DNA of 64,000 nucleotides from Hyphomicrobiales bacterium (GTDB lineage Bacteria; Pseudomonadota; Alphaproteobacteria; Rhizobiales; Rhizobiaceae). The stretch lies in contig UCFC01000045.1 of assembly GCA_900471515.1 (NCBI GenBank), positions 1-64,000 on the forward strand, written 5' to 3'. The position numbers and the translations under genes were made by a program. Position 1 is the stretch's first letter; each line of letters starts with the position of its first letter. Below, piece after piece: positions 1 through 8,405 of the stretch. The notes under the pieces were generated by a model. The model was not told where the DNA came from. It saw nothing but the letters and a program-made list of their open reading frames with translations, and made no database searches.

Positions 1-182
1 AGCCCCTCCCCCTTGTGGGGGTCCGCAGGACGGGTCGAGACCCGCGGCTCGACCCCGGACAGGTTTGGGGCGGGGTCTTTCTTTAAATCCTTCTTTGCGA
101 AACCGAAGAAGATCACCTCTCCCGATTTCACCCCCACAACCATCCGAACCCTACCCCTGTGCCAAATCCAGGAGGTTTTCCC

Positions 183-818
183 GTGGCTACCGTCGTCTCA
201 ATCTGCAATCTCGCCCTGTCCAATATCGGCAAGGACAATATCAACGATCTCACCGAAAAGAGCGCGGAGGCGCGTGCCTGCAACCAGTTCTATGCGCAGA
301 CGCGCGACGTGCTGCTGCAATCCTTCCCCTGGGCCATGGCGGGCAAGACGGTGGCGCTCGGCGCGCTCGAAAACGACAAGCCGGGGGTCTGGCGCCATTC
401 CTATGCGCGGCCGGGCGATTGCCTGCAGATCCGCTGGATCAGGCCGGGCTATTGCGCCGATGCCGGCCTGGCGCCGGAGGCACTGAAACCCGATCTCGAC
501 GAGGCCGGGCGCGAGATGCAGCATCCCTACGCGCTCGAAGGCGACCGGCTCTATTGCGATCTCTCGCCGGCGCTGCTGCGCTATACGAGCCGCCTTTCCG
601 ACCCGACGAAATATTCGCCGCTCTTCGTCGAGGCGCTGGCCTGGCATCTGTCCGTGCGCCTCGCCATGCCGCTGACGCGCGACCCCAAGATCCGCGCCGA
701 CGCATTGGCCCTTGCGCAAAACAGCCAGCGGGCGGCCGAGCAGGCCGAGGCCAATCAGGCAAGGCACACGAGCGAGAATTTCGTGAGCGAACTGATCGCG
801 GTGCGCGCCCATGGCTGA
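183..818 (+). CDS. Tail tubular protein A-like (T7 gp11-type) virion protein
   Basis: A 211-residue protein resembling the tail tubular protein A family of podoviruses, which forms the adaptor between portal and nozzle. The N-terminus (ATVVSICNLALSNIG) and the QFYAQTRDVLLQSFPW segment are typical of that family. I chose the GTG at 183 because AGGAGG lies at 170-175 with ideal spacing; the upstream in-frame GTG at 159 has no such site. The gene overlaps the next by 8 bases, as in a phage late operon, and the following genes are also T7-type virion proteins. The fold is recognised by motif only. Confidence 0.8.
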   Translation: MATVVSICNLALSNIGKDNINDLTEKSAEARACNQFYAQTRDVLLQSFPWAMAGKTVALGALENDKPGVWRHSYARPGDCLQIRWIRPGYCADAGLAPEALKPDLDEAGREMQHPYALEGDRLYCDLSPALLRYTSRLSDPTKYSPLFVEALAWHLSVRLAMPLTRDPKIRADALALAQNSQRAAEQAEANQARHTSENFVSELIAVRAHG

Positions 819-2904
819 TTTTCGCGCCTACCAGCCCTCCTTCACCGCAGGCGAGCTTTCGCCGGCGCTCGGCGCCCGCGTCGATCTCACCAAATACCAG
901 AGCGGGTTGCGCACGGCGCTCAACGTCTTCGTCCATCCCCATGGCGGCGTTTCGAACCGGGCCGGGCTGCAATTCGTCCACGAGATCAAGGACAGCGCCA
1001 AGCGCGCGCGGCTGATCCGCTTCCAGTTCAATACCGAGCAGACCTATATTCTCGAATTCGGCGACCGCTATATCCGCATCTTCCGCGATGGCGGCCTCAT
1101 TCTCTCCGGCGGCGCCCCTTACGAAGTGGCGAGCGCCTATGCGGCCGAGGACGTGCAGGACCTGGTTTTCGTGCAGGAAGCCGATGTGCTCTATCTCTGC
1201 CACGTCAACCATCCCGTGCGCAAACTCGGGCGCCTTGCCGACGACAACTGGACGCTGACGACGGTCGAGTTCAAGCCGCTGATCGGCCCGCCGGCAGGCA
1301 CGCCCGTCGTCACCAAGCCCGGCGATACCGCCGGCAAGCCCGGCTATGTGGCAACCACATACCGCTACCGCGTCTCCGCCGTCGCCGACAGCGGCGAGGA
1401 AAGCCTTCCCTCCAATGCCGGCTCCGTGGTCAACGACCTCGCCCTCCAGGGCGGCGTCAACCGTATCGCCTGGGCGGCGGTGGCGGGGGCTGCGCGCTAC
1501 ATCGTCTACCGCGACGACAACGGCATTTTCGGCTATGTCGGCGGCACGACGGGCCTGACTTTCGACGACGAGAATATCACGCCCGACCTGTCCGACACGC
1601 CGCAGGCCGGCCGCAACCCGTTCAGCGGCGCCGGCAACTATCCGCGCTGCGTGACCTTCATCGAGCAGCGGCTGGCCTTTGCCGCCACGCTCAACGACCC
1701 GCAGGCCGTGTGGCTCAGCCAGTCCGCCAATTACGAGAATTTCGGCGTCTCCTCGCCCGCCAAGGCAAGCGACGCCGTGACCTTCCGCATCCGCGCAAGG
1801 CAGGTCAACGAGATCCGCGCGATGATTTCGGTGCGCGGCCTGCTGCTGCTGACGTCAGGCTCGGAATGGATCGTCACCGGCGGCTCGGCGGCCGATGCGA
1901 TCTCGCCTTCCGCCATCAAGCTCGACAACCAGGGCTATCGCGGGGCCGCCCGCGTGCAGCCGATCGTCGTCGGCAATACCGTGCTCTTCGCCCAGCGGCT
2001 CGGCGGCGTGGTGCGCGATTTCTCCTACGACTACACGCAGGACAGCTATGTGGGAAAGGACCTGACCATCCTTGCCCGCCACCTCTTCAAGGGCCGCGAG
2101 ATCGCCGCCTGGGACTATGCGCAGGCGCCCGATTCCGTCGTCTGGGTGGTGCTGGACGACGGCGCGCTGGTTTCGCTGACCTATATGAAGGAACAGGATG
2201 TCTGGGCCTGGACGCGGCACGAAAGCGGCGCCGGCGCCGTCTTCGAGGATGTGACCGTCATCGAGGAGGATGGCGAGGACGTGCCCTATTTCATCGTGCG
2301 CCGCACGATCGGCGGCCAGCAGAGGCGCTATATCGAGCGGCTGCACAGCCGCGCCTTCGACGACGTGCGGGACGCCTTTTTCGTCGATTGCGGCCTGACC
2401 TATGCCGGCCCGCCGGCCACGACCATATCAGGCCTTTCCCATCTCGAGGGCCAGACGCTCGTGGCGCTCGCCGACGGCAATGTCGTGCGCAACCTGACCG
2501 TGACCGACGGCGCCGTGCGGCTGCAGAACGCGGCCTCGAAGATCCATATCGGCCTGCCGGTGACGGCGGCGATCGAAACGCTCGATCTCGACGTCGGCCA
2601 GGTGCAGGGCCTCGGCACCGTGCAGGGCCGCTCGAAATCCGTCTCCGAAGTGACCTTCCGGGTGGAGAATACCCGCGGCATCTTCACCGGGCCGGAGGAC
2701 GGCAGCCGCGACGGCGGCACGCTGGTGGAATACAAGCAGCGCCGCAACGAAAACTGGGACGAGGCGATCGGCCTTTATACCGGCGACCTGACCGTCACCC
2801 CCTACTGGGACTGGGGCACGAGCGGCGCCATGTGGGTCAAGCAGTTCGACCCGCTGCCGATGACGATCCTTTCCATCATGCCGGATGTCACCCTTGGCCG
2901 CTGA
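811..2904 (+). CDS. Podovirus tail nozzle / tail tubular protein B-like structural protein
   Basis: A 697-residue virion protein that starts with a SFTAGELSPALGARVDL segment typical of the large structural protein following tail tubular protein A in many temperate podoviruses. Residues about 170-245 look like a fibronectin-type insertion (YRYRVSAVADSGEES). The rest is beta-rich, as expected for a nozzle or propeller protein. Its start overlaps gp11-like and its end overlaps the gp13-like gene, so it belongs to the tail operon. Equivalence to T7 gp12 is inferred mainly from position. Confidence 0.72.
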   Translation: MADFRAYQPSFTAGELSPALGARVDLTKYQSGLRTALNVFVHPHGGVSNRAGLQFVHEIKDSAKRARLIRFQFNTEQTYILEFGDRYIRIFRDGGLILSGGAPYEVASAYAAEDVQDLVFVQEADVLYLCHVNHPVRKLGRLADDNWTLTTVEFKPLIGPPAGTPVVTKPGDTAGKPGYVATTYRYRVSAVADSGEESLPSNAGSVVNDLALQGGVNRIAWAAVAGAARYIVYRDDNGIFGYVGGTTGLTFDDENITPDLSDTPQAGRNPFSGAGNYPRCVTFIEQRLAFAATLNDPQAVWLSQSANYENFGVSSPAKASDAVTFRIRARQVNEIRAMISVRGLLLLTSGSEWIVTGGSAADAISPSAIKLDNQGYRGAARVQPIVVGNTVLFAQRLGGVVRDFSYDYTQDSYVGKDLTILARHLFKGREIAAWDYAQAPDSVVWVVLDDGALVSLTYMKEQDVWAWTRHESGAGAVFEDVTVIEEDGEDVPYFIVRRTIGGQQRRYIERLHSRAFDDVRDAFFVDCGLTYAGPPATTISGLSHLEGQTLVALADGNVVRNLTVTDGAVRLQNAASKIHIGLPVTAAIETLDLDVGQVQGLGTVQGRSKSVSEVTFRVENTRGIFTGPEDGSRDGGTLVEYKQRRNENWDEAIGLYTGDLTVTPYWDWGTSGAMWVKQFDPLPMTILSIMPDVTLGR

Positions 2905-3379
2905 AATCACCGTCGTCGCGGCGCGGCCGGCCCATATCCGCGCGATTGCCGCACGCATGCGGGCGGCCGACCGCGAGGAGGTTTTCGCCGCCTCCGGGCG
3001 CTCGCCGCTCTCGGCCCTCTCCTTCTCCTACCGCCACTCCTGCCAGGCATGGACCGCCCTCTTCGACGGGCGGCCGGAGGTGATGTGGGGTGTCGGCGAC
3101 CTCGATATCCTCACCGGCATCGGCGCGCCCTGGCTGCTCGGCACCGATGCGGTGGAGACGAATTTCCGCGGCTTCCTGCGGATCTCCAAACATTGGCCGG
3201 CTCAACTGTTGGGCCGCTATCGCTTGCTCAGAAACGTCGTGGATGCGCGCAACGCCGTGTCGCTGCGCTGGCTCGAATGGCTGGGTTTCCGCCTGTTCGA
3301 GCCGGTACAGATCAACGGCCATGCCTTCCGCCTGTTCGAAATGGGCGAGCCCCTGAAACTGGGAGAGACAGATGTGTGA
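2885..3379 (+). CDS. Internal virion protein A-like, GNAT-fold (T7 gp13 type)
   Basis: A 164-residue protein of the phage family (DUF2833-like) with an acetyltransferase-like fold. RPAHIRAIAARMRAADREEV at the N-terminus and RNVVDARNAVSLRWLEWLG at residues about 118-136 match the gp13/internal virion protein A pattern. It overlaps the previous gene by 20 bases and the next by 8. In T7 the counterpart is needed for assembly of the internal core; enzyme activity is not implied. Position directly before the gp14-like gene supports the call. Confidence 0.75.
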   Translation: MSPLAAEITVVAARPAHIRAIAARMRAADREEVFAASGRSPLSALSFSYRHSCQAWTALFDGRPEVMWGVGDLDILTGIGAPWLLGTDAVETNFRGFLRISKHWPAQLLGRYRLLRNVVDARNAVSLRWLEWLGFRLFEPVQINGHAFRLFEMGEPLKLGETDV

Positions 3380-3881
3380 TCTTGGTCTTGCGCTGACGCT
3401 GGGCTCGACGCTTCTCGGCGCCGCCGGCCAGGTGCAGCAGGCAAAAGCGACGGCGGAGGCGAACAAATACAACGCCCAGGTCGCCGAAATGAACGCGCAG
3501 ATCGCCGACAAGCAGGCGAAGGACGCCATCGAGCGCGGCAAGCAGGAAGAGCAGCAGAAGCGCCTGCAGACGGCGCAGCTGGAGGGACGCCAGCGCGCGG
3601 CCATGGCCGCCAACGGCATCGACCTCTCCTTCGGCTCGCCGCTCGATACGATCGTCGATACCGCCAGGATGGGCGAGATCGATGCGCTCAACCTGCGCAC
3701 CAACGCCTATCGCGAAGCCTATGGCTACAAGATGCAGGGCGCCAACCAGCTGGCGAGCGCCAGGCTGGACCGCATGCGCGCCGACGCCGCCGTCAAGGGC
3801 GGTTATCTCGATGCCTTCGGCACGATCCTCGGCGGCTCGGCCAAGGTTTACACCCAGGCGAAAAACCTGCGCTACATCTAG
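3372..3881 (+). CDS. Internal virion protein B-like (T7 gp14 type)
   Basis: A 169-residue protein with a hydrophobic N-terminus (LALTLGSTLLGAAGQ), then a long alpha-helical, glutamine- and alanine-rich region (residues 20-80) with coiled-coil character. This is the typical build of the gp14 family, which forms the outer-membrane part of the ejection channel. QRAAMAANGIDLSFGSPLDT is a characteristic segment. The stop codon TAG coincides with the left end of a RIME-like half element (3882-3926). Confidence 0.78.
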   Translation: MCDLGLALTLGSTLLGAAGQVQQAKATAEANKYNAQVAEMNAQIADKQAKDAIERGKQEEQQKRLQTAQLEGRQRAAMAANGIDLSFGSPLDTIVDTARMGEIDALNLRTNAYREAYGYKMQGANQLASARLDRMRADAAVKGGYLDAFGTILGGSAKVYTQAKNLRYI

Positions 3882-3926
3882 GCAATTCCGGCAGAAGCGT
3901 GCCGCGGCCTTGCGTCCGGAATTGCG
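3882..3926. repeat. RIME-like rhizobial palindromic half element
   Basis: An imperfect inverted repeat opening with GCAATTCCGG and closing with CCGGAATTGC, with the internal TTGCGTCCGG seen in the other copies at 24595-24638 and 59142-59187. It matches the abundant rhizobial intergenic mosaic repeat. It begins directly at the TAG stop of the gp14-like gene. Confidence 0.7.
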
Positions 3927-3949
3927 GTGAAAAAGAAGTGAGGTGAAGA

Positions 3950-6439
3950 ATGCCGACCGTTCCGACCTATCAGGACACCCAGGCGCACGTCGCCCTTCGC
4001 CCGGAATATAGCGAGGGCTTTACCGTCAAGGCCGATGCCGAAGCTTTCGGCTCGGCCATCGGCAAGGGCATGCAGGGGCTCGCGACCGGCATGGGCGCGC
4101 TCGGCGAGGCCATCGTGCAGGTGGAGCAGCTGGACAATGCCAATGCCGCCAAGGACTCGCTGACGAGATTCGAAGACTGGAAGCGCGAGGCAAGCTATGG
4201 CAAGGGCGGTTATCTGACCCTGACCGGCCGCGCCGCCGTGGAAGGCCGCGCCGCCTTCGAAAAACTGGCCGAGCAGAAGCGCGCCGAATTCGGCAAGGGC
4301 CTGTCGCCGGGGGCCGCCCGCACCTATGAGGAAACCAGCCGCGCCAGCATGAACAGCCTGCTGGACGTCACGATCCGCCACCAGGCCGATCAGCGCAAGG
4401 CCTGGTTTGCCGAGACGTCCCAAAAGAGCATCCAGTCGGCCAGCGACGATGCCGTTGCCGTCTACAACGATCCGGCCAGGGTCGATGCCGCCATCGGCAA
4501 GGGCGTCGCCGGCATCGAACATCAGGGCCGCATGCAGGGCTGGAGCCCGCAAGAGCTCGACCGGCAGCGCACCCGATATATTTCCGACACGCAGAAAAAG
4601 GTCGCGCTGCGGATGGCCGAAGACAGCGCCATCAAGGCCGAGGAATATGCCAGAACCGCCCCCGGCCTGTTGCCGGCGGCCCGCACCGATATCCTGAAAA
4701 CGCTGCAGACCGCCGTGACCGACGAGAAGGCCCGGCAGAACGCCACCGACATCATCGCCGGCCTGCCGCCGACCTATACCGGCGCGCCTGATGCCAATGT
4801 CGCCCCCTCGCCCGCGGCTGTCGATGCCGGAACAGGCAAGCGGCAACCGGCCGTCACGGCAGGCAATGGCCCGCAAACGGATGCCAGCGGCAGCCGAACC
4901 GGGGCAGCACGCACGCTTGGCGCGCAGCCTTCGGCGGGCAGGACCGAAGCCCTGCAAACCGCGGGCAACCGAACCGCCGCCCCCCGAACGGCAGGTCCCC
5001 AAGCTGCCGGCTCCCAAGCCGCAGGCCCGCAGATGCCGGCCGCCCCTCGCACGCCACCCCGCCAGCCGAGCGGCCCGGAGGATTTCCGCACCGTTGCCGC
5101 CGCGCTCGCCTTTCCCGGCAAGGCAAAGGACGATCTGGCACTGGCAGCCTTCGTGAAAAATGCCGCCGGCACCACGGTCGACCCCTCGCTCCAACCCTGG
5201 CTCGCCGATGTGACAGGCTCCCTCCTCACCGCCGATGCCGCAAGCTTCCGCCATTTCGGCCTGCCGACGCAGACACCCCGCCCCGGCGACATCGTCGTCC
5301 TCGGCCCGCAGCAAAGGAAAGGCGCCGGAAGCAGCAGCAACGACAAGGGCCAGATCGGCCTCTTCGGCGGCTACGATGCCGACGGCAACGTCCTCGTGCG
5401 CGTGCCCGACCCCAGGCGCGCGGGCGACATGGCGCTGACGGCCCGCCCCGCAAACGAGGTCGTCGCCTTCCGCACGCCCGGCACCGTCGACGAGAAGACG
5501 ACGACCCTGCCGAACTACAATCCCGACAGCTTGCGCAGGATCGAGGAGAGCCTGAACGGCATCACCAACCCGGCACTGCGCGCCGCCACCGAGCAGCAGC
5601 TGAGCGGCTACATGATCTCGCAGAAGAAGGCGATCGACGCCCAGCGACAACAGGTGCAGGAATGGGCCAACAACCAGGTCATCGCGGACCCGGCCTTCGA
5701 CCCGACGAAGCTGCCCGTCCACATCCAGCAGGCCATCGGCCCCGCCGGCCTGCTTGCGCTGCGCGACTACAAGGAAAAAGTCCGCGCCTACGGCCAGCCC
5801 GTGACCGATCTCCAGACGCTTTACGACCTGCAGACCGAATTCGCCACCGATCCGGCCGCCTTCGCGCAGATCGATCTCCTCCCGTACCGCTCCAGGCTCT
5901 CAGACAAGGATTGGGAAAAGGCCAGCGGCTGGCGGCAGACGGCGCTCACGGATCTGCGCAAGGCCCGGCTCGAAGGCCTCGATATCAATACCGCCTTCGA
6001 ACTCGCCAGACCCCAGCTCGAAGCCCTTGGTTTCTTCAAGGACGATTCCGGCTTCTTGACCGCCAGCAGCGTGCCCACCCGCGTTGCCCTGTTCCGCACG
6101 ACGCTGCTCGACCAGATGGATGCGTTCAAGGAGAAGAACAACGGCCAGAACCCGAGCCAGAGCGACATTCAGAAAATGATCAATCGTCTGCTGCTCCCGA
6201 TCGTCATCACCTCGCCGAACCCTGCCTATGGCGGCTGGGATCCTGGAAAATCCCGCGGCTACCTCTATCAGGCAAACACGCTTGCCGACGACGAGAGCTA
6301 CGATATCGCCGTGGACTATCAGGATATTCCCCGCGATCTCAGGCTGGCGATCGAGGCGGACCTGACGAAGAAAAACGGCAGGAAGCCGTCGCAGGACGAA
6401 ATCGCCAGGGAATACGAACTCTTCATGCTCGATCGCTGA
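3950..6439 (+). CDS. Large internal virion protein (gp15-like position) with a degenerate TIGR02594/CHAP-like domain
   Basis: An 829-residue phage protein, preceded by an AAGTGAGGTGAAG ribosome site. Residues 1-275 are helical and virion-like. Residues about 285-375 are a low-complexity A/P/G/T/Q linker with AAGPQ-type repeats. Residues about 380-510 resemble the TIGR02594 cysteine amidase family (PTQTPRPGDIVVLGP, then a GLFGGYDADGNVLVRV strand). The catalytic Cys of the usual PWC motif is Leu418 and the usual HVG histidine is Gln468, so this domain is probably not enzymatic. The helical C-terminus has no motif I recognise. Genomic position suggests the internal core or ejection role of T7 gp15/gp16. 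Confidence 0.7.
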   Translation: MPTVPTYQDTQAHVALRPEYSEGFTVKADAEAFGSAIGKGMQGLATGMGALGEAIVQVEQLDNANAAKDSLTRFEDWKREASYGKGGYLTLTGRAAVEGRAAFEKLAEQKRAEFGKGLSPGAARTYEETSRASMNSLLDVTIRHQADQRKAWFAETSQKSIQSASDDAVAVYNDPARVDAAIGKGVAGIEHQGRMQGWSPQELDRQRTRYISDTQKKVALRMAEDSAIKAEEYARTAPGLLPAARTDILKTLQTAVTDEKARQNATDIIAGLPPTYTGAPDANVAPSPAAVDAGTGKRQPAVTAGNGPQTDASGSRTGAARTLGAQPSAGRTEALQTAGNRTAAPRTAGPQAAGSQAAGPQMPAAPRTPPRQPSGPEDFRTVAAALAFPGKAKDDLALAAFVKNAAGTTVDPSLQPWLADVTGSLLTADAASFRHFGLPTQTPRPGDIVVLGPQQRKGAGSSSNDKGQIGLFGGYDADGNVLVRVPDPRRAGDMALTARPANEVVAFRTPGTVDEKTTTLPNYNPDSLRRIEESLNGITNPALRAATEQQLSGYMISQKKAIDAQRQQVQEWANNQVIADPAFDPTKLPVHIQQAIGPAGLLALRDYKEKVRAYGQPVTDLQTLYDLQTEFATDPAAFAQIDLLPYRSRLSDKDWEKASGWRQTALTDLRKARLEGLDINTAFELARPQLEALGFFKDDSGFLTASSVPTRVALFRTTLLDQMDAFKEKNNGQNPSQSDIQKMINRLLLPIVITSPNPAYGGWDPGKSRGYLYQANTLADDESYDIAVDYQDIPRDLRLAIEADLTKKNGRKPSQDEIAREYELFMLDR

Positions 6440-6497
6440 GAGGGCGCATCAGGGAAAACCAGGCGGCCCGGCATCGCGCCAACGCCCGGCCGACGCC

Positions 6498-8183
6498 TCA
6501 CTTTCCTGTCGAAGCCTTCTCGAACCGAGCCTTCAGGCGCTCCACCTCCCCAGCCGGCCAGCCCGGCGGGTCCGTCACCGCCAGCCACGCGTCGATATAG
6601 TGCTGCGGCGCATAGACATGGCCGTAGCCCATCGGCGAGGTCGTGGCGATCATCGCGTCGAAGCCGAGCTGCAAGGCGGTGACGACGGGATACCAGCGGA
6701 AGGCCGGCGAGACGTCGGGGCCTCTCTCCCCTTTCATCCAGTCCGGTTCGCGGTAGAGCGCGCGCCAGTCGAAGAAGGTGATGGGGTCGCTCGCATATTG
6801 CAGGAAGACGATGCGCACCGGGCTCCAGGGCCTGTCGGGCCGGTTGGCCGAGGTCTGCTGGTTGGCAAAGCGGATCATGCTGCCGTCGCGGAATTGCGGC
6901 AGCCAGGCGGGTGAGCCGGGATTGCGGTTTGCCGTCACATAGGCCCAGGTGGCGCTGGCGAAAGGCGGCCCGCTCCACAGCGCCCCCTGGAAGGGATCGG
7001 CGAAGACATCGTAGAGATTGACGGAGAGCTGCGAATTCAGCGCCCCGAGGCTGAGCCCATGCAGATAGAGCCTGGGGCGACGATCGCGCGGCAGCGTGCG
7101 CCAATAGGCATAGATTTCCCTGAACAAGGCGCGTGCCGTATCGGCCCCGTATTCCGGCTCGACCATCAGCGACAGCCAGCTGGCGAGATAGGAATATTGC
7201 ACCGCGACTTCGGCCACGTCGCCATGCAGCAGATATTCCAGCGTATCCGTCGCCTCCGGATCGACCCAGCCGGTGCCCGTCGGCACGATCACGACGAGGT
7301 TGGAGCGCCCGAAGGCGCCCTGACGCTTGAGTTCGGCCAGCGCCAGGCTTGCGCGGGCCTCGGCGTCGTCGGCGCTGTTCAGGCCGACATAGACCCGGAT
7401 CGGCGACTGCGCGGACGACCGCAGGAAGGCGCCGATCTCGTCCGCGGTCGGGCCTGACGTCACGAAATGGCGGCCTTGCCGGCCAAGCTCGTCCCAGTTG
7501 ACCAGCGATGCGGCGCTTCCGGTTCGGGCCGGATCGGTGGGAACGGGCGTGTCGTCATCGATCAATGCATCGGCCTCGCGGAACGAGGAATCGACCACGC
7601 GCAGCGCCAGATGGAACAGCAGGCCATCGGCGACGGTCGAAAAGACCAGGACCGCCAGCAGGGTTCCGGCAACGGCTGCGAGCCGGCGCGGAATGAACCG
7701 GCGGCTCTTGCCATAGAAGGCGAGCACCATCAGCCCGAACAGCCGGCCGATGGCGACGACCAGGATGAAGACGGTCGCAGCCGTCAGCACCAGCAGCAAG
7801 GGTTCCGCCGTCGTGACCGGGGCAAGCTGCATCAATGCGCGCACGGAATTCTGCCACGACGACGATTGCCAGACGAAATACGCCGCGATCGCGGCACCGC
7901 CCGTCAGTGCCGCGGAGCGCGCCATGCGCCCGGCCGCCGGCAGCAGCCGGGGGATCTCGAGATAGGTCCGGAGCCATTGCAGCAAGACGCCGCAGCCATA
8001 GCCGGCCGCCGCGCAGGTGCCTGAAAGCGCGCCCTGCACGAACCAGGCGCGCGGCATGAGGCTCGGCGTCAGCGACAGGCAGAAGCCGACCAGCGCGAAA
8101 AACAGCGCCGGATAGGAAAGAGGCCTGACCAAACCTGACTTGGAATGCCGCGTGAACATCTTTCCAGCCCGCAAATGTTGCAT
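6498..8183 (-). CDS. Membrane-anchored alpha/beta-hydrolase (Abhydrolase_9 type)
   Basis: A 561-residue protein. The N-terminal third has about five membrane segments (PALFFALVGFCLSLTPSLMP near residue 25; others near 50-70, 95-110, 130-155 and 170-190). The C-terminal two thirds is a hydrolase-like domain with a nucleophile elbow GLSLG (Ser378). It matches the two-part bacterial family of membrane alpha/beta-hydrolases of unknown substrate. It lies on the opposite strand between the large internal virion protein and the tail fibre, so it looks like cargo (a moron) in the late operon. The start is uncertain: ATG 8183 and ATG 8159 both have weak sites. Confidence 0.75.
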   Translation of the reverse strand: MQHLRAGKMFTRHSKSGLVRPLSYPALFFALVGFCLSLTPSLMPRAWFVQGALSGTCAAAGYGCGVLLQWLRTYLEIPRLLPAAGRMARSAALTGGAAIAAYFVWQSSSWQNSVRALMQLAPVTTAEPLLLVLTAATVFILVVAIGRLFGLMVLAFYGKSRRFIPRRLAAVAGTLLAVLVFSTVADGLLFHLALRVVDSSFREADALIDDDTPVPTDPARTGSAASLVNWDELGRQGRHFVTSGPTADEIGAFLRSSAQSPIRVYVGLNSADDAEARASLALAELKRQGAFGRSNLVVIVPTGTGWVDPEATDTLEYLLHGDVAEVAVQYSYLASWLSLMVEPEYGADTARALFREIYAYWRTLPRDRRPRLYLHGLSLGALNSQLSVNLYDVFADPFQGALWSGPPFASATWAYVTANRNPGSPAWLPQFRDGSMIRFANQQTSANRPDRPWSPVRIVFLQYASDPITFFDWRALYREPDWMKGERGPDVSPAFRWYPVVTALQLGFDAMIATTSPMGYGHVYAPQHYIDAWLAVTDPPGWPAGEVERLKARFEKASTGK

Positions 8184-8405
8184 CCCCCTGTTTTATGACA
8201 GGTTCCGCATACAATCCAGAAGCGTTGTGCCGGCTCGACCACGTCACGGGGCAGAGACATGACCGCGCCACCGGCGCCTGTTCCTCCGCAAGCTGCCTTC
8301 GGCCGCGGCATGAGAGCCTGGCGGGGCTCGCCGCGCTGATCTTCCGGCCCTGTCATGCCGACAACCTTCCCACGCCTATGGTCGGCAAAACCAGAGGCGT
8401 GATCC

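Noticed and set aside
1..182. A phage gene or terminator at the left edge
   Set aside because: Only weak GC-rich inverted repeats and open shadow frames are seen; the first supported signal is the ribosome site at 170-175.
3878..5722. A 614-codon open frame antisense to the large internal virion protein
   Set aside because: High GC opens antisense frames in this DNA. The product is Gly/Ala/Arg-rich without motifs, has no ribosome site, and the + strand gene has clear phage features.
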